From positions 124,001-188,000 of the forward strand of contig JBCDHW010000005.1 of the NCBI GenBank assembly GCA_038749595.1: a DNA stretch of 64,000 nucleotides, written 5' to 3'. Numbering within the stretch: position 1 is the stretch's first letter; the number at the start of each line of letters is the position of its first letter. Position numbers and translations under genes: made by a program. The DNA comes from Parvularcula sp038749595. Its GTDB lineage: Bacteria > Pseudomonadota > Alphaproteobacteria > Caulobacterales > Parvularculaceae. Of the stretch, positions 45,625-54,545 are shown piece after piece. The notes beneath the pieces are model-generated. The model was not told the origin of the DNA. It saw only the letters and a program-made list of their open reading frames with translations, and did not search any database.

Positions 45625-46584
45625 ATGACCGACAAACGACCGAAATTGGGGGTCGCGTGGGGCTCAGGCGCCGCCCGAGGCTGGGCCCATGTCGGGGTGA
45701 TCAGAGCCTTAAACGAGCTCAACATCGCGGTCGATGTGGAAGCGGGTTGTTCGGTCGGCGCGCTGGTGTCGGCCGCCCGCCGCCTTGATGCCTGGGATGC
45801 TTTTATGGCGTGGGCGCTGGAGATCGGCCCCGTCGGCGCGCTCGGACAGTTCGCTCTGCAGCTTGGCGCCGGAGGGCTGATCAACCCATCGCGGGCTTTT
45901 GAAACGTTCCGCTATGCCGACCGCAACATCGAGGACCTGGATGCACCTTGGGGTGCCGTCGCCACCGACCTCGCGACGGGGCAAGAGGTCTGGCTCACCG
46001 CAGGCTCTGTGATCGAAGCGGCCCGTGCATCGAGCGCCATCCCGATGGTGATGCAGGCCGCGGCAATTACCGTAAACGGCTCAGAACGCTGGCTGATTGA
46101 CGGCGCAGCGAGCAACCCCGTGCCCGTCAGCCTGGCCCGCGCGCTAGGCGCCGATCGGGTCATCGCCGTTGACCTCACCGCTTCGGCCGTGACCTTGAAA
46201 CGCTTTGCCCGCCCCGCGACGCGGGAGGTGGTGATGGTTGAGGCCCCAGAGCGCCCGAGCGGCGAGGGATTGCTGCCCGATGTGGTCAGCAACCTGATTA
46301 GTGATACCCGCGATTACATCACACGCGAATTGACCATGGCCAAGGCCAAAGCCCTTGCAAAACCTCAGTTTTTTGAGACCGCAGGCGCAACGATCGACAT
46401 CGTCCAAGCGCACCTTGCGCAAGCCCGCGCGCAGATCGATGTCGCCGACGTCCGCATCATCCCTAAGCTCGACGACATTTCGCCCGCCGCGTTCGACCAG
46501 CACGAAGAGATCATCGAGCGAGGTTATTCCGCAGCCATGGCCGTGAAAGAGCAGCTTCTGGCACTGGACCAGGCCGCGCGGTAA
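45625..46584 (+). CDS. patatin-like phospholipase, RssA type
   Basis: A 319-residue patatin-fold protein. The oxyanion loop is GVAWGSGAARGWAHVGVI, the nucleophile elbow GCSVGALV (Ser) and the dyad Asp is in WLIDGAASNPVPV. It resembles RssA and other short bacterial patatins that act as lipid acyl hydrolases. The ATG at 45625 is preceded by a G-rich stretch. It is divergent from cckA, with 178 bases between the start codons. Confidence 0.87.
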   Translation: MTDKRPKLGVAWGSGAARGWAHVGVIRALNELNIAVDVEAGCSVGALVSAARRLDAWDAFMAWALEIGPVGALGQFALQLGAGGLINPSRAFETFRYADRNIEDLDAPWGAVATDLATGQEVWLTAGSVIEAARASSAIPMVMQAAAITVNGSERWLIDGAASNPVPVSLARALGADRVIAVDLTASAVTLKRFARPATREVVMVEAPERPSGEGLLPDVVSNLISDTRDYITRELTMAKAKALAKPQFFETAGATIDIVQAHLAQARAQIDVADVRIIPKLDDISPAAFDQHEEIIERGYSAAMAVKEQLLALDQAAR

Positions 46585-46635
46585 CCGATAGGCAATCGCC
46601 CACGAACATAGAGGTCCAATGGGGGAGAATAATTT

Positions 46636-47160
46636 ATGAAGCCGATCGTTTTTGCCCTGGCGGCAGCCCTGCCACTCGCCGCGCTCACAGCATGCGAGAC
46701 AGAAACCGCGCAGGCCACCACCGCAGAAACCCGGCAGGTCGATCCGATCGACCGCGCGGCCGCCCGCTACTCGATCACCACCAGCACCGTCGATTTTGAT
46801 GAAACCCTGCGGCGGCTTTACGAAGCCATCGACCGGCGCGACCTTACCGTCTTTGCGACCGTCGACCACGCGGCGGGGGCACGCTCGGTGGAGATGGAGC
46901 TCCCGCCCGCAACCGTCATCTTTTTCGGATCACCACGGATCGGAACGTCGTTGATGGACGCGGTGCCGATCTTGTCGGCAGAATTGCCGCTCCGCGCGGC
47001 GGTTTATCGGGATAAAGACGGCACCGTGAAGGTCGCAACGACCTCAGCAACAGCCCTGGGTCGGGACTATCCCGTCTTGCGGGAACAGTCCGACAAGCTT
47101 TCCGCGATCAGCGCAAATCTTGCCGCGCTCCGCGCAGAAGCGGCGGGTACGGACGGCTGA
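46636..47160 (+). CDS. DUF302 lipoprotein
   Basis: A 174-residue lipoprotein: signal MKPIVFALAAALPLAALTAC with the lipobox Cys at position 20, a short linker, then a DUF302 domain (VDFDETLRRLYEAIDRRDLTVFA, PPATVIFFGSPRIGTSLM, LPLRAAVYRDKDGTVKV). DUF302 proteins are small periplasmic or membrane-attached domains of uncertain function, sometimes linked to redox or metal stress. GGGGGAG precedes the ATG. It follows the patatin gene by 51 bases in the same direction. Confidence 0.85.
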   Translation: MKPIVFALAAALPLAALTACETETAQATTAETRQVDPIDRAAARYSITTSTVDFDETLRRLYEAIDRRDLTVFATVDHAAGARSVEMELPPATVIFFGSPRIGTSLMDAVPILSAELPLRAAVYRDKDGTVKVATTSATALGRDYPVLREQSDKLSAISANLAALRAEAAGTDG

Positions 47161-47195
47161 TCACGCAATCAGCCGCCTCGCACACATTTCAACGC

Positions 47196-47768
47196 TTACG
47201 CGTCGTCCGCACCCGTCGGCAGCAGCACGCCGTCGATCACGTGGACGACACCGTTCGATGCCGGAATGTTCGTGTTCACCACTTTGATGGTGTTGCCAGC
47301 GACATCCATAAGGATGACGTCGCCGTCTTTGATCATGGCTTTGAGCGATGAACCTTCAACGGTGGTCACCGTCGCGGTGCCGTTGTTGTCTTTGATCAGC
47401 TTCACGAGATCGCCCGCTTTCACCTCACCAGCAACAACATGGTAGGTCAGGACTGCCTGAAGCGCCGCTTTGTTCTCTGGCTTCAAGAGGGTTTCAACCG
47501 TGCCTGCCGGCAGCGCTTCGAAGGCTGCGTTGACGGGTGCAAAGACCGTGAACGGACCTTTGCTGTTCAGCGTGTCAACGAGATCAGCCGCTTTAACCGC
47601 AGCGACGAGGGTGGTGAAGGAGTCATTGCCTGCCGCGACACCAACGATCGTCGGCGTGTCTTTTTTCATCTCTTTCTTCGCGTGGTGATCCATCGCCGCG
47701 GCGGGGGTCACCGCGAGGGGAAGAAGGGCTGCACCCGCAAGCGCTGCGCAAGTTTTCAGGACGTTCAT
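47196..47768 (-). CDS. secreted fasciclin-domain protein
   Basis: A 190-residue protein with a signal peptide (MNVLKTCAALAGAALLPLAV, cleaved after AAA) and one FAS1 domain: LVDTLNSKGPFTVFAPVNAAF (H1 region), LTYHVVAGEVKAGDLV, and NGVVHVIDGVLLP (H2). FAS1 domains mediate adhesion or surface interaction; many alphaproteobacteria secrete such a single-domain protein. The ATG at 47768 follows GGAG; the frame is open to 48137 but the extra sequence is not signal-like. It is divergent from the GST gene. Confidence 0.92.
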   Translation of the reverse strand: MNVLKTCAALAGAALLPLAVTPAAAMDHHAKKEMKKDTPTIVGVAAGNDSFTTLVAAVKAADLVDTLNSKGPFTVFAPVNAAFEALPAGTVETLLKPENKAALQAVLTYHVVAGEVKAGDLVKLIKDNNGTATVTTVEGSSLKAMIKDGDVILMDVAGNTIKVVNTNIPASNGVVHVIDGVLLPTGADDA

Positions 47769-47913
47769 GTCAGTCTCCAATTGCCGTTTTTCGACGAAGC
47801 CCACTTGACTCGTCTGAATGCCGTTGGCGACCGCCTGACCTGCGACGAACGCGCGCAAAACTGGTGTTTTTTGCTCAAACCTTTGTAAGCTTACGAGAAA
47901 GAGAGGACCCCAG

Positions 47914-48528
47914 ATGACTTTGACGATTTTCCACTCACGATTTTCCCGTTCTGTCCGTGTGCGTTGGTTATGCGAAGAAATGGGGCTGCCGTACGAGATC
48001 AAAAACGTTCCGAACAAGCCTGAATTTCTCCAGTCGGAAGAGTATCTTGCCATTAATCCAGCGGGCCGGATTCCAGCGATCGATGACGACGGCCTCAAGC
48101 TGTTCGAGAGCACGGCGATCATGGAGTACGTGCTCACAAAACCAGGCGGCGAGGCCCTCGCACCGTCCCCGGGTGACCCGCTTTACGGGCCCTACCTGCA
48201 ATGGCTCCACTTCGGCGAAGCAGGGATGGGCATGTACGTGACCTTGGCGCTCGGCCACAAAACTCTGTTGCCGGAGGATCGCCGGATCAAAGCGATGGCG
48301 ATCTACGGAACGCGCGAGTCGGCGCGCTGCTTCAGAACGCTCGCCGGGACCCTTGAGCACCAGAACTATCTGCTGCCGAGCGGTTTCTCAGCCGCAGATA
48401 TCTCGGTCGTCTATATGTTGCTGTTGGCGAAATTTGCAAAAATCTGGGAGGAAGTCCCCGCCCCGGTCGTTGCTTATTTCGACCGCTGCACCGCACGTGA
48501 GGCCTGGGCAAAAGCCTCAGTAGACTGA
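47914..48528 (+). CDS. glutathione S-transferase
   Basis: A 204-residue GST. The thioredoxin-like N-terminal domain has SRFSRSVRVRWLCEEMGLPYE and the cis-Pro loop NPAGRIPAIDDDGLKLFESTAI; the helical C-terminal domain includes LPSGFSAADISVVYML. The probable catalytic residue is one of the Ser near position 8-12. The substrate is unknown. GAGAGGA precedes the ATG. The gene ends before a strong bidirectional terminator. Confidence 0.93.
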   Translation: MTLTIFHSRFSRSVRVRWLCEEMGLPYEIKNVPNKPEFLQSEEYLAINPAGRIPAIDDDGLKLFESTAIMEYVLTKPGGEALAPSPGDPLYGPYLQWLHFGEAGMGMYVTLALGHKTLLPEDRRIKAMAIYGTRESARCFRTLAGTLEHQNYLLPSGFSAADISVVYMLLLAKFAKIWEEVPAPVVAYFDRCTAREAWAKASVD

Positions 48529-48547
48529 TCTTTGACACTCCGCCCAT

Positions 48548-48587
48548 AAAAAAGAGCGCCGTGGTCAACCCGCGGCACGCTCTTTTT
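48548..48587. terminator. bidirectional intrinsic terminator
   Basis: AAAAAAGAGCG pairs with CGCTCTTTTT around a CCG...CGG inner stem. The T-run on plus ends GST transcripts, and the A-run on plus serves as the T-run for the convergent minus-strand lipoprotein gene. Confidence 0.85.
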
Positions 48588-48606
48588 GATCTCAAAACTT
48601 TATCTG

Positions 48607-49290
48607 CTACATACGGTCAACAATATACGTCAGCTGACGGATTTGATTGCGCGATAGCTGCGTTTCCTGTTGCGCAAATTCCAAAACATCAGCCTTCGCA
48701 ACGTTACGCAGGCGGACATTCCGTTGCTCTGGTCGGCCGTTCGCGTCCAGATCGACCACGGTTTCATAATGGGTGGGCAAACGTTTCGGGTTCGGGCGCT
48801 GGTGGACAGCGTCGACTTGGCTGAGCGAAAGCCCAGCGTGCACCACACATTCCGTCACCATGCTGATTGAGTTATAGACGTGGCTGCTTTGGTTCGACTG
48901 GATCGTACGGATTTGCTTTTTGGCATACTCCGTCTCTTCCGTTTGCTGGCATTGCCCAGGACGCGCTGTCGTCGGCGAACTCAGCCCGACAGGGATCAAG
49001 TTTGAGCCGCGAAGCATGCGGAGACCGTCGAAATCGATCTCATCCTGCGGGAACAACTCCTCCGCATACCACTCCCAGTCCTTACGCGTCCACGCCGTCC
49101 GGTTCGGGTGATCCGCCGAAATCAACTGAGCGATGTGGCTCGATCCGTCCTTCTGCACCGCCAAATACTGATCGCCATCGATCGCGACGTATTTCAACGA
49201 GAACGCTCCGGTCTCCGGCACAGGGGCCAAGCGATCGGTCACGCAGGACGCGAGAGTAAGGCCAGCGAGGGCAAAGGCGAACAAGCGCAT
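48607..49290 (-). CDS. lipoprotein of unknown function
   Basis: A 227-residue predicted lipoprotein with signal MRLFAFALAGLTLASC and the lipobox Cys at position 16. The mature part begins with a beta-rich segment (FSLKYVAIDGDQYLAVQKDG), contains two more Cys (about 113 and 147), and ends with a Gln/Arg-rich helix (VLEFAQQETQLSRNQIRQLTYIVDRM region). I do not recognise the family. GGAG precedes the ATG at 49290. It stands alone between the terminator and the helicase gene; the 49291-49510 gap shows nothing clear. Confidence 0.75.
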   Translation of the reverse strand: MRLFAFALAGLTLASCVTDRLAPVPETGAFSLKYVAIDGDQYLAVQKDGSSHIAQLISADHPNRTAWTRKDWEWYAEELFPQDEIDFDGLRMLRGSNLIPVGLSSPTTARPGQCQQTEETEYAKKQIRTIQSNQSSHVYNSISMVTECVVHAGLSLSQVDAVHQRPNPKRLPTHYETVVDLDANGRPEQRNVRLRNVAKADVLEFAQQETQLSRNQIRQLTYIVDRM

Positions 49291-49510
49291 AACACACTCC
49301 AAACCGTCGTTTGGGAGGGCGGTGCAAGTCTCTTGCCATGAGCGCGGCCGAATTTTCGAAAAATTGCGTTGTTTAGTCGTTTCTTTTCAGAGCCTTGTGC
49401 CTTCGCGCTTTGAGCCTAGAGCGTCAGGCAGTGTCTCCGCGCAGACGCGTGCACGAGGCTAGCGTACCCTTTTGGGGCGAATTTGCGCGATGAAACGCGT
49501 GCTCCAATCG

Positions 49511-51988
49511 TCACTGCGCCTGCATTTCTTCGACCAAATCGCGTTCGAGCTCTTCGAGAATGGCCTCGTTCGCCCCGCCGGCGATAGTCTCGCGGCCAGC
49601 TTCCATCATCACCGGCACGGCGAGCGGCGAAACGCGGTTAAGCGCTCTGTGTACCAATCGTCCTTGCACGCGACCGAGGAGATCTGACAGCCGCCTGATG
49701 TCGAGAAAACCCGAGGCCGCATCGTTCCACGCTGCCTTGAGCAAGATATGGTCCGGCTGATGTTCGCGCAACACATCGTAAATCAAGCCGGCAGAAAACG
49801 AAATCTGCCGCCCGGATTTCTCCTGACCCGGATGATGCCGCTCGATCATCCCCGCAATCATCGCACAGTAACGAAACGTTCGCTTCATCAGCTGCGCGTC
49901 TGCCAGCCACAGGTCGAGATCCTCACCGAGAAGATCAGGCTCAAAGATCTCATCCATCGGAAGTTCGGAGGGATCACTCCGCATCCAGACGGATAGTGCA
50001 TATTCCGTTGGACAAAAACCAAGCGGCTGCATGCCCATGCGCTCGAGGCGTCGGGTCACCAGGGTCCCGAGCGATTGATGCGCAATCCGTCCGTCAAAAG
50101 GATAACAGACGAGATAGTGCTTCCCTGCCCGGGCGAAAGTCTCGATGAGGAGTTCATCCGGCTTTGGAAGATAAGACTTTTGTTCTTGCAGGGCGAGCCA
50201 GTCCCGCACGGGATCCGGCAAAGCCTTCCAAGTCGTCGGCTCACTCACCATCGTCCGTACACTGTTGGCAAGAAAGCTCGATAAAGGAAATTTTGAGCCT
50301 TGCCATGATGGAATCTTGACTTCCTCCGCCTGCGCACGACTGACGTATACATCGGAGTCCGAGACCCCTTCAAGGCGAAGGACCTCTCCCGCAAAAATGA
50401 ACGTGTCACCGGGCGTGATTTGGCTCAAAAACCATTCCTCAATCGTGCCGAGCTTCCGCCCTCCGCGCGCGGAACCTGGCTTGCCGTCGCGCCGGGTTAT
50501 TCGCCCCAACCGCACGGTATAGCTCGGCAAATCGACGATCGTGCCCGCGTTGAGCCGGTACATTTGCGCAGTACGCGCATCTTTGATCTTCATCCGGCCA
50601 TCGGGCATGGGGACGATACGCCGGAACCGATCATACGCGCGCATCGCGTAACCGCCTGTGGCAACAAAATCGAGCGCTTCGTCAAACATCGCGCGCGTCA
50701 GCTCTCGATAAGGGGCAGCACTGATGATTTCTTCGAAGAGACGGTCGGGATGAAACGGCTCCGCCACCGCCATGCCCCAAATGTGCTGGCAAAGAACGTC
50801 TAGGGCGCCTTCGTTATATGGCTCGCCATCAAGGCAACCTTCGTCGACCGCCTGCTTAGCAGCAACGCACTCGAGAACCTCGAAACGATTCGTTGGTACA
50901 AGGACAGCTTTTGACGGCTCATCCATCCGGTGATTTGAGCGGCCAATGCGTTGCACCAAACGCGCTGCGCCTTTTGGAGCACCCAAACAAATGCACAGAT
51001 CAACCGCACCCCAATCAATTCCCATATCAAGGGTCGCGGTGCAGACGACCGCCTTGAGCGAGCCGTCGACCATTGCGGCTTCGACACGCTCGCGCTGCGC
51101 GCGCTCCAGACTTCCATGATGGAGCCCAATCGGCAGGGCGTCCTCGTTGATCCGCCAGAGTTCTTGGAAGCAAACTTCCGCTTGGCTGCGCGTGTTGGTG
51201 AACACAAGTGTTGTCGTGTGCTGTTTAATCCGGTCGTAGACTTCGCGAAAAGCATAACGACCCGAATGTCCCGACCACGGAATATCTTCGCCAGGGTTGA
51301 GGACTTCAACGTCGGGCGTGGTGCCGCCCTGCCCTAATATCAGGTCAGCGAGGGCCTCATCGGTCCCGTCCTGGGGCACAAGAAATCGTTGGAGCGGAAC
51401 CGGATCGTCCACCGTCGCGGAGAGACCAATTGTCCGCATACCCGGCGCGAGCGTCCAAAGGCGCGCAAGGTCCAGCGCCAGCAAGTCGCCACGCTTCGAC
51501 TTTCTGAGGGCATGCAACTCGTCGAGGATCACGCAGCGAAGACCAGAAAAGAGATCCGACGCACTCGGATGAGCCAACAGCAGCGACATCTGTTCCGGCG
51601 TCGTCAACAGAACGTCCGGAGGCGCCGTACGCTGCCGTTGCCGCACCGATTGCTTCGTATCGCCCGTGCGGCTTTCCACCACGATCGGCAATTGCATGTC
51701 ATCGATCGGTGTACGAAGGTTTCGCGCGATGTCGATCGCGAGAGCCTTAAGCGGCGAAATATAGATCGTGTGCAGAGAACGTTCGTTCTTCGGCGCCGCC
51801 GCCAATTCGATGAGGCTCGGCAGGAAGCCCGCAAGCGTCTTGCCGCCCCCAGTTGGCGCAACGAGGAGAGCAGAGCGCCCGGCCTGCGCCTTCCCCAACA
51901 GGTCGAGTTGATGCGGTCGCGGGGTCCAGCCCCGAGCGTCGAACCACTTTTCAAACCGTGGCGGCAGAAGACCTTCCGTACCCGCCAT
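49511..51988 (-). CDS. Lhr-type DEAD/H helicase (ligase-associated subgroup)
   Basis: An 825-residue superfamily 2 helicase. Motif I is APTGGGKTLAGFLPSL, Ia SPLKALAIDIARNL, II DELHAL, III GLSATVDDP, then VFTNTRSQAEVCF and QRIGRSNHR (motif VI), followed by the long Lhr C-terminal region. The subgroup often sits beside an ATP-dependent DNA ligase, an exonuclease and a metallophosphatase in a DNA damage cassette; none of these is adjacent here. Instead it begins eight bases after the gyrB stop and is probably co-transcribed with gyrB. Confidence 0.9.
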   Translation of the reverse strand: MAGTEGLLPPRFEKWFDARGWTPRPHQLDLLGKAQAGRSALLVAPTGGGKTLAGFLPSLIELAAAPKNERSLHTIYISPLKALAIDIARNLRTPIDDMQLPIVVESRTGDTKQSVRQRQRTAPPDVLLTTPEQMSLLLAHPSASDLFSGLRCVILDELHALRKSKRGDLLALDLARLWTLAPGMRTIGLSATVDDPVPLQRFLVPQDGTDEALADLILGQGGTTPDVEVLNPGEDIPWSGHSGRYAFREVYDRIKQHTTTLVFTNTRSQAEVCFQELWRINEDALPIGLHHGSLERAQRERVEAAMVDGSLKAVVCTATLDMGIDWGAVDLCICLGAPKGAARLVQRIGRSNHRMDEPSKAVLVPTNRFEVLECVAAKQAVDEGCLDGEPYNEGALDVLCQHIWGMAVAEPFHPDRLFEEIISAAPYRELTRAMFDEALDFVATGGYAMRAYDRFRRIVPMPDGRMKIKDARTAQMYRLNAGTIVDLPSYTVRLGRITRRDGKPGSARGGRKLGTIEEWFLSQITPGDTFIFAGEVLRLEGVSDSDVYVSRAQAEEVKIPSWQGSKFPLSSFLANSVRTMVSEPTTWKALPDPVRDWLALQEQKSYLPKPDELLIETFARAGKHYLVCYPFDGRIAHQSLGTLVTRRLERMGMQPLGFCPTEYALSVWMRSDPSELPMDEIFEPDLLGEDLDLWLADAQLMKRTFRYCAMIAGMIERHHPGQEKSGRQISFSAGLIYDVLREHQPDHILLKAAWNDAASGFLDIRRLSDLLGRVQGRLVHRALNRVSPLAVPVMMEAGRETIAGGANEAILEELERDLVEEMQAQ

Positions 51989-51996
51989 ATCAGCGC

Positions 51997-54417
51997 TTAA
52001 AGGTCGAGCTCCGCCTCAAGGGCGCGGCTTTGGATGAAGTGCTTCCGCGGCTCGACGACATCGCCCATGAGTTTGGTAAAGGTCTCGTCGGCGTGGTCGG
52101 CTTCTTCGATTTGCACCTGCAAGAGTTGCCGCGCATTGCTGTCGAGCGTCGTCTCCCACAGCTGGTCGGGGTTCATCTCCCCCAAGCCTTTGTAGCGCTG
52201 AAGCGTGATCCCTTTGCCGCCAGCCGCCCGGAGTGCATCGAGGAAATCCAAAGGTCCGTAGACGGTCGTTTCAACCTCACCGCGCTTCAACGTTGCCGGC
52301 CCCGCAAACGCCTCGCGGATCGTTTCGGCATCCGATGCCAAGCGCCGCGCCTCTGCTCCGCTCCGCAGATCCGCGGCGAGGACATAGGCCTCCCGAACAC
52401 CGCGCACATCGCGGGCAAGCACGACGTCGCCCTGATCGAACTTCACAGACCATCCGCGTTCGTACTCTTCGGAAATCGCGTCGAGACGCTCTTCAAGGGC
52501 ACGCAACTGATCACCGGTCGGGTCATCAGCACCAAGAATACCGCCGAGAGCCGCCAGGACGAGCACATCACGGCGAAGCCACGCGGGAAAGGTCTCTAGA
52601 CGTTGCGCCACAGCGCGGGATTGGTTTGCCAGCAGCAACAAATCCATGCCCGTGCGCTGCTCACCATCAGCACTGGTCAACACACAGCCTTCAAGCCCCT
52701 CCGTGTAAAGATAGTCAGCCAGCGCCTTCTCGTCGACGAGGTATTGTGCGGATTTGCCCTTTTCAGCGCGATACAGCGGGGGTTGCGCAATGTAGAGGTG
52801 ACCGCGGCGGATCAGCTCCGGCATCTGACGATAGAAAAACGTGAGCAGCAAAGTTCGGATGTGCGCGCCGTCAACGTCCGCGTCTGTCATAATGATGATT
52901 TTGTGGTACCGCAATTTATCAGCATCAAAATCATCGCGACCGATACCCGTCCCAAGCGCAGTGATCAGCGTACCGACCTCTTGACTGGACAGCATTTTGT
53001 CAAAGCGCGCGCGCTCGACGTTTAAGATCTTCCCGCGCAGGGGCAGGATGGCTTGGTTTTCGCGGTTCCGCGCCTGCTTGGCTGACCCACCGGCCGAGTC
53101 GCCCTCAACGAGAAACAGCTCTGACTTCGCCGGGTCACGCTCCTGACAATCGGCAAGTTTTCCGGGTAGGGACGAAATGTCGAGAGCACCTTTGCGCCGG
53201 GTCAACTCCCGCGCTTTCCGGGCTGCCTCACGGGCAGCAGCCGCCTCGATCACCTTACCCACCAGGCGCTTGGCCTCGGCAGGGTGCTCCTCAAACCAGG
53301 TGTTGAGCTCCTGCCCGACGATGCTCTCAACGACCGGCCGGACCTCGGACGAGACGAGTTTATCTTTTGTCTGTGAGCTGAACTTCGGATCAGGGACTTT
53401 GACCGAAACGATCGCCGTCAGACCCTCCCGCGCGTCGTCCCCTGAAAGCGACACCTTCTCTTTTTTGAGAAGGCCAGAGCTCTGCGCGTAGCCGTTGACC
53501 ACCCGGGTCAATGCCGCCCGAAATCCGGCAAGGTGGGTCCCGCCATCACGCTGCGGAATATTGTTCGTGAACAGAAGAACTTTCTCGTGGTAGCTATCAT
53601 TCCACCACATGGCGACGTCGACCGTGATGCCGTCTTTGTCAGACGTCATTGTGATCGGCTCACTGACCAAAGGCTGCTTCGATGCATCAAGGTGGCGCAC
53701 GAACGCTGTCAGCCCACCCTCATAGAAGAGCTCAAGCTCTTTAGGTTCCGCATGCCGACGGTCGCTCAAAATGATCTTGAGGCCGGAATTGAGAAACGCC
53801 AGCTCGCGCAAGCGACGCTCAAGCGTTTCGTAATCGAACACCGTCTGCGTGAATGTCTCCGTTGACGGAAGAAACGTCACTTCCGTCCCGGTCTGGTCCG
53901 CATCGCCGACAGCCTTGAGGTCAGCCTCGGCTTCTCCGTGTACAAACCGCATTTCGTGCTGCTTTCCGCCGCGCCAGATCCGCAGGTCGAGGCGTTCGGA
54001 GAGAGCGTTCACCACCGACACACCGACGCCGTGGAGACCGCCAGAAACTTTGTAGCTGTTCTGATCAAACTTTCCGCCCGCATGGAGCTGGGTCATAATC
54101 ACCTGCGCCGCAGACATCCCCTCTTCGGGGTGCATTTCTGTCGGGATCCCGCGACCGTTATCGCGCACCGTGACCGAACCATCGTCGTTGAGGATGACGT
54201 TGACCGTATCGCAATAGCCCGCGAGCGCTTCGTCGATGGCGTTGTCGACGACCTCGTAGACCATGTGGTGCAAGCCTGACCCGTCATCGGTGTCGCCGAT
54301 ATACATGCCAGGACGCTTGCGAACCGCATCTAAGCCCTTGAGAACTTTGATGGACTGGGCGCCGTAGTCGCCGTTATCTTGGGTGGATTCCTGCTGGGGG
54401 ACAGCGTCGGATGCCAT
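51997..54417 (-). CDS. gyrB: DNA gyrase subunit B
   Basis: An 806-residue GyrB. The GHKL ATPase has VRKRPGMYIGDTDDGSG, VVDNAIDEALAG and GGLHGVGVSVVNALS; the TOPRIM domain has LFLVEGDSAGGSAKQ, PLRGKILNVE and IMTDADVDGAHI; the C-terminus has LQRYKGLGEMNPDQLWETT. With GyrA it introduces negative supercoils. The ATG at 54417 is chosen over an in-frame start at 54486 on family alignment. recF lies upstream with a 128-base gap. Confidence 0.96.
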   Translation of the reverse strand: MASDAVPQQESTQDNGDYGAQSIKVLKGLDAVRKRPGMYIGDTDDGSGLHHMVYEVVDNAIDEALAGYCDTVNVILNDDGSVTVRDNGRGIPTEMHPEEGMSAAQVIMTQLHAGGKFDQNSYKVSGGLHGVGVSVVNALSERLDLRIWRGGKQHEMRFVHGEAEADLKAVGDADQTGTEVTFLPSTETFTQTVFDYETLERRLRELAFLNSGLKIILSDRRHAEPKELELFYEGGLTAFVRHLDASKQPLVSEPITMTSDKDGITVDVAMWWNDSYHEKVLLFTNNIPQRDGGTHLAGFRAALTRVVNGYAQSSGLLKKEKVSLSGDDAREGLTAIVSVKVPDPKFSSQTKDKLVSSEVRPVVESIVGQELNTWFEEHPAEAKRLVGKVIEAAAAREAARKARELTRRKGALDISSLPGKLADCQERDPAKSELFLVEGDSAGGSAKQARNRENQAILPLRGKILNVERARFDKMLSSQEVGTLITALGTGIGRDDFDADKLRYHKIIIMTDADVDGAHIRTLLLTFFYRQMPELIRRGHLYIAQPPLYRAEKGKSAQYLVDEKALADYLYTEGLEGCVLTSADGEQRTGMDLLLLANQSRAVAQRLETFPAWLRRDVLVLAALGGILGADDPTGDQLRALEERLDAISEEYERGWSVKFDQGDVVLARDVRGVREAYVLAADLRSGAEARRLASDAETIREAFAGPATLKRGEVETTVYGPLDFLDALRAAGGKGITLQRYKGLGEMNPDQLWETTLDSNARQLLQVQIEEADHADETFTKLMGDVVEPRKHFIQSRALEAELDL

Positions 54418-54545
54418 GGGCGAGCGCCCTTTCTGTGGGTGATCGTGATTCTCTATAAATATAGGGATTTTCGGTACCGAACCCAAGTGGTTTTAACCGA
54501 TCTTGAGGTGCATAATGTTATGCAAAAACAGCGGCTTACTGCTTT

